Source: Cerasicoccus sp. TK19100
GTDB taxonomy: Bacteria; Verrucomicrobiota; Verrucomicrobiia; Opitutales; Cerasicoccaceae
Length of the DNA stretch: 64,000 nt
NCBI RefSeq assembly: GCF_027257155.1
Contig: NZ_JAPWDU010000004.1
Coordinates: forward strand, 1 to 64,000
Reading direction: 5' to 3'
Within the stretch, counting starts at the first letter, position 1. Every line of letters begins with the position of its first letter. This document shows, in pieces, positions 16,310 to 24,907 of this stretch. Under the pieces are notes generated by a model. The model was not told the origin of the DNA, ran no database searches, and was given only the letters and a program-made list of their open reading frames with translations. Position numbers and translations under genes: made by a program.

Positions 16310-17164
16310 TCATTCGACGGTGAAAAGGTGCTGGTAGAGTGGCGGCACGGTCGCATCCGCAAAGCCACCGCCGTAGAAGAGTTGTCCGCCTCGACTTTCA
16401 TTGATATTCCAGTTGCTCCACTGCTTGCCTACTCCTGACTCAATGCATGTAAAAGTGATCGTGCGTTCTCCGCCCCAGCGCTCGCGAAATGCCTGCACGC
16501 TCGCATCCCGCAGCATGATGTCCGCAGCTTCTTTGCCCACGCTGGCCTGCAGATCTGCGCTCAGTTGGGCAAGCGCCGCATCGACGAGCTCAGGATTCGC
16601 CTTAACTTCTATCGCGACCTTCATGGGAGTCTCTTCCACGATCACCGCGTTCTCAGCCTCGTATTCCCGAATGGGCGTCCAGAGTTTATCCAAGGCGTTT
16701 TCGACGCCCTGCTTTTGCTCGGCATCCCAGTCGAAATACTCCTCAGCGAAGACGCCCAGCGTCATTTCTTTATTAAAGCCAATACCGTCGCGAATGGCGT
16801 TGAGCATCGCATCCTTTTTGGCCTGAGCCTTTTGACGCTTGTAATGATCGCCCGCGCTCTCGCCGGCTATGGCTTCCGTTTTCCTTCCCGGCGGAACGGC
16901 CAGAAACATCGCTTCATGGCGACGCAATTCATCGCGCTCTGCTTGCAGCGCCACCTCCTGCGTCTCGATCTCGGCCAGCATGTCGAGCGTCCACTCCAGC
17001 TCAGCTTCCAGCGCATTGCGGTCGGCGCTAGTAGACCGTTGCGCGACCTGCGACGCCTCATCTAAAGATGTCGTCTCTATCGTATACCCTTTCGAGCGCA
17101 ACACAACGCCCACGGAGAAACCAATAAACAGGCACAGCGCGGCGGTTATCCAAAGGGGTTTCAT
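16310..17164 (-). CDS. Membrane-anchored coiled-coil protein, unknown function (paralog A)
   Basis: A 284-residue paralog of the adjacent downstream gene. It has an N-terminal membrane segment (LWITAALCLFIGFSVGVVL), a coiled coil (about 40-90), then the shared core with GIGFNKEMTLGVF, KQGVENALDKLW, ANPELVDAALAQL and FRERWGGERTITF, and the shared end PPLYQHLFTVE. Identity is concentrated in the core and at the two ends; the coiled coil has diverged. This suggests an old tandem duplication. I do not recognise the family. Confidence 0.75.
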   Translation of the reverse strand: MKPLWITAALCLFIGFSVGVVLRSKGYTIETTSLDEASQVAQRSTSADRNALEAELEWTLDMLAEIETQEVALQAERDELRRHEAMFLAVPPGRKTEAIAGESAGDHYKRQKAQAKKDAMLNAIRDGIGFNKEMTLGVFAEEYFDWDAEQKQGVENALDKLWTPIREYEAENAVIVEETPMKVAIEVKANPELVDAALAQLSADLQASVGKEAADIMLRDASVQAFRERWGGERTITFTCIESGVGKQWSNWNINESRGGQLFYGGGFADATVPPLYQHLFTVE

Positions 17165-17356
17165 GCGACTGAGTGTTCAGGAGATGGCGGCATTCTATTG
17201 GAATCACGGAGTCGTTAATAGAGATATCACACCAAAAACTAGGCACAGGCCAAGTTTCGGTAAAGTACAATTTAGCTGCAGCAATTAGCCGTGCAAAAAC
17301 CGCATCAGTGCAAAACGCGCTGGCAATCTCCCCGTAAACCGGTCATACCTAGGAGC

Positions 17357-18388
17357 ATGCAGGTCATTTCCAAGCGCAAGAAACACTACCCGGTTAATGC
17401 GGACTTGCACTCGTATCTGAGCCAATACGGGCGCGAGATCGACCTGCCGATTCTTTACTCCGGCCTCACCTCGCCTTACGAATCCTTTCCCCTGCTCGAC
17501 AAGGATGGCGAGGACACGCTGTGGCAGACCTTCATTTACGAGCCGACCATTTTCCGCGAAATCAACGAGGCGTTGACCCGGATTTACGCGCTGCTGCAGA
17601 TCGCCGGTAACGAGAGCGTCGAGCACCTGCGGGTGGACCGCGTGGACTTCTGTTCGTTCGGCAATTCGCAGCCGTTCCGCATCCGCATCATTAACCAATA
17701 CAACGACAACTACGACTACTTCTACGTCAAGAAGGCCGACGCCTCACGCATCTACGGACTGGAGCTGGAGGAGATGCTTTCGCCGTCGAGCATCAATTAT
17801 CTGGTGCATCAGGATACCCTGATCGAAGAGCACATCGTCGGCGTGCCGGGCGACCAGTTTATCCGCGAATACATGAACCGCGACAGCCTCAACCGCGTTC
17901 GCGTCGCCAAGGAGTTTATCAAGTTTAACGAGCGATGCTTCGCGCGCCTGCTCGGCGACATGCGCTCGTATAACTACGTGGTCGGCATCACGCCCGACTT
18001 CGACAACGAGCAATACCGCGTGCGACCAATCGACTTCGACCAGCAGAGCTACGAAGGCCGCCACAAGATTTACCTGCCGCAGTTTTTCAAGGACAACCTG
18101 CCCGTCGTGCAGCTCTGCACCGGCCTGCTCAACTACGAGACCATCCAGCAATACCAGATCGAAGAACGCGCGCTCATGGCCCGCCGCGCCAACACCATCC
18201 CCTACCGCCTGAACAACCTCCGCGTCGTCATGGGCGAGGACACCATCTCGCCTCACGAAAAGCTCGAGCAACTAAAACGCGAGCTCTCCGACTACCACCA
18301 CTACAAGGGCTTCCTCGACTGCAGCACGATGGGCGATCTGGTGTTCCGTCACATCGATTACCTGCTATTCGAGCAGGACTTGGGGTGA
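17357..18388 (+). CDS. Conserved-looking hypothetical protein, about 343 aa
   Basis: A soluble protein of about 343 residues rich in Tyr, Asp and Arg. Notable stretches are DFCSFGNSQPFRIRI, FYVKKADASRIYG, and an N-x-x-V-V-G-I-T-P-D-F segment followed by VRPIDFDQQSYEGR. The Lys in the beta-strand and the later IDFD recall the layout of kinase-like phosphotransferases, but no full motif set is visible, so that is a guess. An ATG at 17357 (MQVISKRKKHY) is preferred; the open frame extends upstream to a GTG at 17291 through a stretch that does not look conserved. It converges with hemY across the inverted-repeat element. Confidence 0.7.
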   Translation: MQVISKRKKHYPVNADLHSYLSQYGREIDLPILYSGLTSPYESFPLLDKDGEDTLWQTFIYEPTIFREINEALTRIYALLQIAGNESVEHLRVDRVDFCSFGNSQPFRIRIINQYNDNYDYFYVKKADASRIYGLELEEMLSPSSINYLVHQDTLIEEHIVGVPGDQFIREYMNRDSLNRVRVAKEFIKFNERCFARLLGDMRSYNYVVGITPDFDNEQYRVRPIDFDQQSYEGRHKIYLPQFFKDNLPVVQLCTGLLNYETIQQYQIEERALMARRANTIPYRLNNLRVVMGEDTISPHEKLEQLKRELSDYHHYKGFLDCSTMGDLVFRHIDYLLFEQDLG

Positions 18389-18390
18389 CG

Positions 18391-18542
18391 TTTTTGAACT
18401 ACGAATAGCGCGGATGACAGCAGATATTTTTAAAGCGAAAGCCGCAGAACGTTGAGGGTTGTTTCAGCGAGATTTCCCTCAGCTAGGATCATTATACGCA
18501 TTTATGGATCTGCGTTAATCTGCGCCATTCGTAGTTCAAAAA
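18391..18542. mobile_element. MITE-like element with long terminal inverted repeats
   Basis: A perfect 16-bp inverted repeat (TTTTTGAACTACGAAT at 18391-18406 and its complement at 18527-18542) bounds 152 bases. The similarity continues inward about 20 bases with mismatches, through GCGCGGAT / ATCTGCGCC-type sequence. The centre has a further stem (TGAGGG / CCCTCA). It fills almost the whole gap between two convergent genes. It has no coding capacity. It could be a MITE, a REP-like element or a large bidirectional terminator. Confidence 0.5.
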
Positions 18543-18547
18543 GCGCG

Positions 18548-19909
18548 TTACCCCAGCGGCTCAATCGTATTGGCGGCATTGAGAATACACTGCCCCAAGG
18601 AGATGCCGCCGCGATAGTTGCCTAATAAGTGGAGACCGGGGAATTCCTTTTCGGCTTCGTTAATTGCTTCAAGAAAATCGCCGTAGCCGACGTTGTATTG
18701 CGGGATGGCCTGGGGCCAAGTCGTCCCCTCGACAAACTCCGGTTCGCCGGAAGCACCGAGCAGGTGGTTCACTTCACGCACGGCAATGGCGCGAATATCT
18801 TCCTCCGCTGTTTGGGCAAGCTCGGGCTGACGCGCGCCGCCGATGAAAACGGTGAGCAGCGCCTTGCCCTCTGGCGCGCGCCCCGCAAAAAGCGACGACG
18901 AGAACAACACGCCCAGCGCATCGCGGTCTTCCAACTCCGGTATCAGGCCACCGAAACCATCCAGCGGATGACTAATGTTTTTGCGGTCATAGCCCAACGC
19001 CACCGAAGCCACGGGTGGATACTCGATTGCCGCGAGCGGTGTCAGTGTTTCGCTTACTTTGCATGGCAAAGTAAGTTGGTCCAACGCGTGCGAGGGCGTC
19101 GTCAGATAAAGATCAGCAGCGGTCTCCGTGTGCGTGTTACCATCGCCATCTTGCCAACGGACCGACCAGCCAGACGCGGTTTGCTCAATGGACTCAACGC
19201 TCGCGGAGAGCGTCAGCGTATCGCCGAGTTTGGCGGCCAGCGCATCGGGTAGTGCTTGCAGGCCGTCTTTGAAGGAAAGCGAATAAGACTTGAAAGTGTT
19301 GCCCGCCGCGCGCTTGGCCTTGCGCTTTTTGATCATGCCACGAATCACCGAGCCGCATTCGTTCTCGGCCTCGGCCAGCATCGGGAAGGCGTGCTGCGCC
19401 GACAGCTTCCAGGGGTCGCCCGCGTAAATGCCGCCCACAAACGGGTTCACGACGTAGTCGAGAATCTCCGGGCCAAAATGCCGCTCCACAAAACTGGCCA
19501 GGCTTTCTTCACGCAGCCCCTCGGGCTTTTGGGCAAAGAATTCACCGAGCAAACGCCACTTGGCTCCACCGGAAATGAGCGGCGTCGAAAGCAGCTCACC
19601 GGGCCCCATCGGCGCAGCGACGAATTCACCTTTTTTGAGGATGTAGCGATTCCTGGCAGCCTCCTCCGGCTTGAGCATTTGCGGGCCCAGCCCAAGGCCA
19701 CGGAAAAAGTTTTCCAGCACCACGCTGTTCACGAGCAGTGAGTTGGGCCCGGCCTCGACGAGGTAGCCATCGCGGCGAATCGTGCGGATCGCACCGCCGG
19801 CTTGAGCAGACTTTTCCAGGACGCGCACTGGGCGGCCAGCGCGTTGCAGCGCCCAGCCGAGGGTGAGCCCGGTGATGCCGGCACCAATGACAATAGCGCG
19901 TTTACTCAT
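18548..19909 (-). CDS. hemY: Protoporphyrinogen oxidase (oxygen-dependent type)
   Basis: A 453-residue flavoprotein that oxidises protoporphyrinogen IX to protoporphyrin IX in heme synthesis. It has an N-terminal FAD-binding Rossmann motif (VIGAGITGLTLGWAL), RTIRRDGYLVEAGPNSLL, and the C-terminal FAD motif with GNYRGGISLGQCI. Length is normal (about 450-470). Coproporphyrinogen oxidases of the same fold cannot be excluded. It overlaps the upstream DUF695-like gene by four bases (ATGA), so they are translationally coupled. Confidence 0.92.
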   Translation of the reverse strand: MSKRAIVIGAGITGLTLGWALQRAGRPVRVLEKSAQAGGAIRTIRRDGYLVEAGPNSLLVNSVVLENFFRGLGLGPQMLKPEEAARNRYILKKGEFVAAPMGPGELLSTPLISGGAKWRLLGEFFAQKPEGLREESLASFVERHFGPEILDYVVNPFVGGIYAGDPWKLSAQHAFPMLAEAENECGSVIRGMIKKRKAKRAAGNTFKSYSLSFKDGLQALPDALAAKLGDTLTLSASVESIEQTASGWSVRWQDGDGNTHTETAADLYLTTPSHALDQLTLPCKVSETLTPLAAIEYPPVASVALGYDRKNISHPLDGFGGLIPELEDRDALGVLFSSSLFAGRAPEGKALLTVFIGGARQPELAQTAEEDIRAIAVREVNHLLGASGEPEFVEGTTWPQAIPQYNVGYGDFLEAINEAEKEFPGLHLLGNYRGGISLGQCILNAANTIEPLG

Positions 19910-20361
19910 TGCTCGTAATCAAAATAAAATTCCACCTGAGACCAGGCCGGGTCTTCCACGATCTCATACTGCACCGGGCGGTGCTGCGTCTCCGCAAATT
20001 TCTCCAACCGCTCATCGACGGGGTCTGGATCGTCAACGAAGAAGTTGAACTCGCGCACGCAGTTCCACGACGTGTTTCCGATGTAGTGGCCCGCGCCTCC
20101 CTTGCGAATCGCGGCCAGCAGCGCGTCTTCGATCGAGCCAAGCGTGCGCTCTTCTTTCGGCGTTGGCAGCCCCTGGCAATCGTCGTTGGATTGGTAGCCG
20201 ATGGCAACGCGCACGAGGTAGGGAAAATCATCCGTGGCGGCGTATCCCTTGAGCGCGGTGTTGACGATCATCAGTGAGGGCAGCCCGTCCATATCTCCCT
20301 CGCGGCGCATCGGCGCGGGCTCGGGAAAGCGGGTGCTTTTCTTGGTTTGTGGTCGGGCCAT
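19906..20361 (-). CDS. DUF695-like protein
   Basis: A 151-residue soluble protein. The sequence pattern (LPSLMIVNTALKGY, a central L-G-S-I-E-D-A-L-L-A-A-I helix, FNFFVDDPDPVDERL, and a final W-S-Q-V-E-F-Y-F-D-Y) resembles DUF695-family proteins, whose function is not known. Its stop codon overlaps the hemY start (ATGA). The family call is from memory of the pattern and should be checked by HMM. Confidence 0.6.
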   Translation of the reverse strand: MARPQTKKSTRFPEPAPMRREGDMDGLPSLMIVNTALKGYAATDDFPYLVRVAIGYQSNDDCQGLPTPKEERTLGSIEDALLAAIRKGGAGHYIGNTSWNCVREFNFFVDDPDPVDERLEKFAETQHRPVQYEIVEDPAWSQVEFYFDYEQ

Positions 20362-20386
20362 ACGATTTCTTTAATGACGCCAAGGC

Positions 20387-22117
20387 TTACTCATTGGCGT
20401 CTTCAGGCGGCGTCATTGGCTGACCGCCACTATGGTTTTGCATATCACCCTCGGCTTGCTGGATCTGGCGATAAGTCGCCGCAAATTTCACCAGGGTGCT
20501 CACCGGCGCACTGACTTTATCCGTCATGCGCCCATCGCCCAAAGAGGTGACGCCGGTGACTGGCTCAAGGTCGCTACTGGCCAGGGATTTATAAGCCTGC
20601 CTGGCCACTTCGCTTTCCGATTCAAATTCACTCGTGAAAAGATTCATCAGGCTGCGAACATCTATCCGATAAGCCGAAGACTGCCCTGCTTTCAATTGTA
20701 TGCGGCTAGCAATGCTGTCTTCAACTGGCGTTTGCTCAGCGACATTCTTCGCTAGGCCCTCAAGAACCTCCAAGGAGGCGGCGCTCAGCATGTCGCCATT
20801 GATCGTCAGGAAGAAGCTGTTGTCGGTGGTCACATCCGACTCTTCGCTGCCTTCATCTTCATTCAGTTCGACCTGAATATTGCGATAGGTACTTACTAAC
20901 TCACTAATTGATCGATCGTCAATCTTAGCCACATCAGTGCGGTATTCCATGTTCATCATTGGGCTGTCGGCAGCCAGAGTTTTGATGGCATAGGGAAAAA
21001 ATTCATTACAGTAAAACTGCATGACTTCGTTGAACGTGTCTTCATCGATATCTCCTCCCAAGACGCCATTACCGACAACTGACTCATCAAACATGGGAAA
21101 AACACCGGCCGCCGTGCCGTCCATTTTGGCGAACAGCTTGCGATTGTATTCGCCGAGCTTGGTGATCCATTCACGGCCCTCATCGGTGGCCATCAGCATG
21201 CCGCGCTCTTCGAGCACGTCGTAATATTTTTGCACTGCATCCATGTCCAAACGATAGGCGTAGGAATACGTCGAAGCAGGCACGTATTGCGCAACCGGAA
21301 CCTCGCCACCGGCTTTCATGGAAAGCAGCTCATACTCCGGAGTGCCCTCTATGGCTTGCACTGACCAGCCCACCGCAACGGTTTCCGGATCAATATCGAT
21401 ACCGCCGGAGAACCATTCCAGATTTTGGGCAATAGATGCAAAAAAATCGGTCCACTGGTTCATTCTCAGCAGCTCGGGGTCGCTTTCGCTGCCGCCTTCG
21501 AGCAGGTGCTCATCAGCCAATTTATTTTTAATTTTCTCTGTCCACATCGCGGCGTTTTCCGGACCGATAAAAATACGCAAATTGATGTCGAAGCCCGACA
21601 TCTGGTCGGCAATTTTCTCCAGAGCGTCCATATCACTCGCGTAAGTGAAGTTGGCCTCAGTGTCGGAAAACAAGGTCCACCCATCGCGATCAGTCGTGAC
21701 AAAGCCGGGCGTCAGCATGCCAAACATTGAGCCAGTATTCTCAGCCTTCGCAGTAAGCGCATTCTTAAGCATGGCGTCGTTATCCATTTTTGCCATGATA
21801 ACGAAAGGCTCGGCCTCGCCCTTTTGAGGCTCAAAGATAAACACGGTCACGTTTTCCGTCTCCGAGACACCGGGAAAGGACGGGTAACCAAACTGGCCCA
21901 GCACCATCATGGGCAAAAACTCCGTTTGCTGGCCGGGGACAATTTTCCGCGCCAGGCCCATCAGATCGTCGGACAGGGATTTCGGCGGAGGAAGCTTGAT
22001 CGCCATCAGCACCTTGGGTGCCTCTTGAGCTTGGATGGCGGCGGCCCCGCCGAGCAGCAAGGCCAATGCAACCAAGCAGCTTGACATGAATTTCTTTCTG
22101 GGAAACAGGCAGAACAT
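20387..22117 (-). CDS. Large secreted protein of unknown function
   Basis: A 576-residue protein with an N-terminal signal peptide (basic FPRKKF, hydrophobic core, cleavage likely after AAAIQA-Q). The mature part is acidic and methionine-rich, with no recognisable catalytic motif, and ends in a Gln/Pro/Glu-rich tail. A start at 22087 is possible, but the upstream ATG at 22117 supplies the positive n-region of a signal peptide. It is divergent from uppP. Probably periplasmic or cell-surface. I do not recognise the family. Confidence 0.75.
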   Translation of the reverse strand: MFCLFPRKKFMSSCLVALALLLGGAAAIQAQEAPKVLMAIKLPPPKSLSDDLMGLARKIVPGQQTEFLPMMVLGQFGYPSFPGVSETENVTVFIFEPQKGEAEPFVIMAKMDNDAMLKNALTAKAENTGSMFGMLTPGFVTTDRDGWTLFSDTEANFTYASDMDALEKIADQMSGFDINLRIFIGPENAAMWTEKIKNKLADEHLLEGGSESDPELLRMNQWTDFFASIAQNLEWFSGGIDIDPETVAVGWSVQAIEGTPEYELLSMKAGGEVPVAQYVPASTYSYAYRLDMDAVQKYYDVLEERGMLMATDEGREWITKLGEYNRKLFAKMDGTAAGVFPMFDESVVGNGVLGGDIDEDTFNEVMQFYCNEFFPYAIKTLAADSPMMNMEYRTDVAKIDDRSISELVSTYRNIQVELNEDEGSEESDVTTDNSFFLTINGDMLSAASLEVLEGLAKNVAEQTPVEDSIASRIQLKAGQSSAYRIDVRSLMNLFTSEFESESEVARQAYKSLASSDLEPVTGVTSLGDGRMTDKVSAPVSTLVKFAATYRQIQQAEGDMQNHSGGQPMTPPEDANE

Positions 22118-22220
22118 TTATCGGGTCTAGTGGCGCAGTCAGGTGGTGACAACACTTTGTTAGCGAAGGAGCAGGCTTTACAAATTGCCTGCCTTCGGGC
22201 AGATGATAGAGGTCCCGGCT

Positions 22221-23201
22221 ATGATAAAAAACCTGCCACTAATACTGTTGCTTTTAATCGGCGCGCCGCTTTTCGCGCAGGACGCACCCGCCGCCCCCAC
22301 GGAAACACTCGCCAAAAGCGAGATCAGCTACACGGATGCGCTCATCCTCGGCGTCGTCGAAGGCATCACCGAATACCTGCCCATCTCGTCCACCGGCCAC
22401 CTGATCCTGACCAACGCGGTGCTCGGCCTCGACACAGATACCGTGCTGACTGATGACAATGGCAAGCCGATCGAAACCGAGGACGGTCTGCTGACGCTCA
22501 AAGATGTCGCCAACGCCTATGCGATCATCATCCAAGCCGGCGCAATAGCCGCCGTGATCATGCTCTACTGGAGCCGCCTGGTCGACATGCTCATGGGCGT
22601 GCTCGGCAAGAGCAAGAGCGGCCTACTGCTGTTGAGAAATATCCTGACTGCCTTCATGCCCGCTGTCGTGCTCGGCCTGCTGCTCGATGACTTTATCGAA
22701 AGTAAACTCTTTCACCCGATTCCTATCGCCATCGCCCTCATTGCCGGTGCCTTTCTGATGCTGGGGGTGGAATGCTGGCGCAAGAAGCAGCCGCCCTCCC
22801 CCGAAGATGCCGGGCATGACCTGCACGAGATCACCATGCGCCAATCGCTCATTGTGGGCTTTCTCCAATGTGTGGCCATGTGGCCGGGCACCAGCCGCTC
22901 GATGATGACCATTGTCGGCGGCTACGTCATTGGCCTCACCCCCAAGCGCGCGGCGGAGTTCAGCTTTCTGCTGGGCCTGATCACGCTTTCGGCCGCGTCG
23001 GCCTACAAGGCGCTCACGCTGGGCCCGGTCATGATGAAGGCCATTGATCCCGGCCCGGCGCTATTTGGTATCGTCGTAGCGTGGATCTCGGCGATGCTCG
23101 CCGTCAAGTGGCTCGTCAATTACCTGTCCAAGCACGGCCTGGGGCTCTTCGCCTGGTATCGCATCGTGCTGGCGATCGTGGTGCTGGCCTTTTTCCTTTA
23201 A
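22221..23201 (+). CDS. uppP: Undecaprenyl-diphosphatase
   Basis: A 326-residue integral membrane phosphatase that recycles undecaprenyl pyrophosphate, the lipid carrier for peptidoglycan and polysaccharides. Both signatures are present: EGITEYLPISSTGH near 48-60 and MWPGTSRSMMTIVGGY later. The ATG at 22221 follows GAGG with good spacing. Unlike most UppP, the first about 21 residues look like a signal peptide (LILLLLIGAPLFAQ-D), and a short acidic insert (TDDNGKPIETEDG) lies in the first loop. The two flanking genes encode secreted proteins of unknown function. Confidence 0.93.
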   Translation: MIKNLPLILLLLIGAPLFAQDAPAAPTETLAKSEISYTDALILGVVEGITEYLPISSTGHLILTNAVLGLDTDTVLTDDNGKPIETEDGLLTLKDVANAYAIIIQAGAIAAVIMLYWSRLVDMLMGVLGKSKSGLLLLRNILTAFMPAVVLGLLLDDFIESKLFHPIPIAIALIAGAFLMLGVECWRKKQPPSPEDAGHDLHEITMRQSLIVGFLQCVAMWPGTSRSMMTIVGGYVIGLTPKRAAEFSFLLGLITLSAASAYKALTLGPVMMKAIDPGPALFGIVVAWISAMLAVKWLVNYLSKHGLGLFAWYRIVLAIVVLAFFL

Positions 23202-23204
23202 GCT

Positions 23205-24740
23205 CTATTCCCCCCGAAAGGTGGGAATGGGTGCCAGCTGTTTGGCGTCCAGTTTTACCGGGTCACCGAAGCTAACGTCTTCTTCCACCTGAACATTCTT
23301 CGAGGGGGTGGAAATGAAGTTGCTCGCGGCACCGGACTGATAGGACAGGACCGGACCACTGATCATGACAGCGCCAGAGCTGGGTGCCTGCGCTTCCAAA
23401 TGCACCAGGCTATCCCATTGCAGCGGCGGCTGCATGCGGTCGTCCGTGGCAAAGGATTCGTAACGCCAGCCCTTCCAGGTCACCGGGCGGGGCTTGGGTT
23501 GAAAGACTTTACCCGTCGCGTCTCGCCAACGCACGGAAAGCAGATTACCCGAGCCGTCACCATTGATCCAGAGTCCGAGCGAGGTCGGCTTGTCCACAAT
23601 GGGAACATTTTGCACCGCAATGGGTTGCAAGCTGGTCGACGCGCCCGGAGCATCAAATTTATAGGCGATCATGGCCGTCTGCACGTCCCACGGGGCTCCG
23701 GATGGCGGATTGCCCGAGCGCACTTGTGAGACCACCTCACCAGCATCCACCAGTTGCCAGGCAACCGGAGTCTTGTCCGCATTGGGGTTCAATCCGGGGA
23801 CGTTCACAAACTGCAAGGCAGGCGTCTGCGTCAGGACAACCTCCCGCCGTGGATCGCCGATATATTGCGAAATCGAAAGCCGGACGGGCTGCGGCAGCGG
23901 CAGTTGAATCCCGAGGGGCACCTCAAGTGTTTTAATCGTCTCCCGCGCTCCCATTTCGACGGGAAACTCAAACGGCAGCTGGTCGGAATCCTCCAGCTGC
24001 AAAGTCATCCGACCGGCAAAGGGATCACCCAGCGGGTTCAGCAATTCCACAGTCAATTTACCGGGCAAATTCGCCTTTACGTCGATCATCAGTGGATTCT
24101 CTTTCTCGATTGTGACGGTTTGGAAAATGCCCGATGCGCCGACCAGCACCTGCTGCGGCTCGAATGAGCGACCCACCGCTACTTCGCGGGTGACGGTGTG
24201 CCGATCCCCCGGCTTGAGCGCCACGCTCTTTTTACCCGGCATATTCAGCACGAGCACCTGATCCAGCGGATTCACAAACTCGCAATCGAGGTAGATCATT
24301 TGCGGGCCGCGAACGGTGATTGACCGTTGAATACGCTCAGCCAGGGCAGCGACCAGCAGCATCCCGTTTTCCCCTTCCGGCACGTAGATCGCGGGCTTAT
24401 CGCCGAGGATGACCGGGAGGCTGTAGTCCTGCACCGGCATTTGCATGACCTGGTTGCCCTCGGTATCGTAGATCAGGAAAGTGCCGGGCGTCACGGGGAC
24501 CGCCGCCGTCTTGGTCGGCCCGGTGGTCCAGGTCACCAGGGCGCAGCGCCGCCCTTTCGTAAAGAGCAGGATATGGTCCTCCAACGTCGGCCCGGAGAGG
24601 CGTTTATTAAAGGTAAAACCAGGCAAAACCTTGGCTACACCGTTGGCGACCTGTATTTCCTGATTGGACGCAGTCAGGGGGCTAACGAGGAGAAAAAGCG
24701 CCAACGCCGAAGCACTGAGCATTTTGGCAAAGAAATTCAT
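23205..24740 (-). CDS. Secreted beta-rich protein of unknown function
   Basis: A 511-residue protein with a clear signal peptide (FFAKMLSASALALFLLVSP, cleavage near LTA-S). The remainder is beta-rich with no membrane span and no known motif: Gly, Pro and Val are abundant, with segments such as GRRCALVTWTTGP and RGPQMIYLDCEFVNPLDQV. It ends 3 bases after the convergent uppP stop. Likely periplasmic or surface-located. I do not recognise the family. Confidence 0.75.
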   Translation of the reverse strand: MNFFAKMLSASALALFLLVSPLTASNQEIQVANGVAKVLPGFTFNKRLSGPTLEDHILLFTKGRRCALVTWTTGPTKTAAVPVTPGTFLIYDTEGNQVMQMPVQDYSLPVILGDKPAIYVPEGENGMLLVAALAERIQRSITVRGPQMIYLDCEFVNPLDQVLVLNMPGKKSVALKPGDRHTVTREVAVGRSFEPQQVLVGASGIFQTVTIEKENPLMIDVKANLPGKLTVELLNPLGDPFAGRMTLQLEDSDQLPFEFPVEMGARETIKTLEVPLGIQLPLPQPVRLSISQYIGDPRREVVLTQTPALQFVNVPGLNPNADKTPVAWQLVDAGEVVSQVRSGNPPSGAPWDVQTAMIAYKFDAPGASTSLQPIAVQNVPIVDKPTSLGLWINGDGSGNLLSVRWRDATGKVFQPKPRPVTWKGWRYESFATDDRMQPPLQWDSLVHLEAQAPSSGAVMISGPVLSYQSGAASNFISTPSKNVQVEEDVSFGDPVKLDAKQLAPIPTFRGE

Positions 24741-24907
24741 AATTGAAAGATGCGGTAACGCTGCCGGAGCATTTTGTCGATGGATATTCGCGATAAGGGA
24801 AGCGTCGAAAGTCTGAAAGTATGTTGGGTATAATCAAGTGTTGTCTCGACAAAGGTGGGGAATTTGCCCTAAATGAAAGATTCGACTAACAGTATACCAT
24901 CCCCAAA

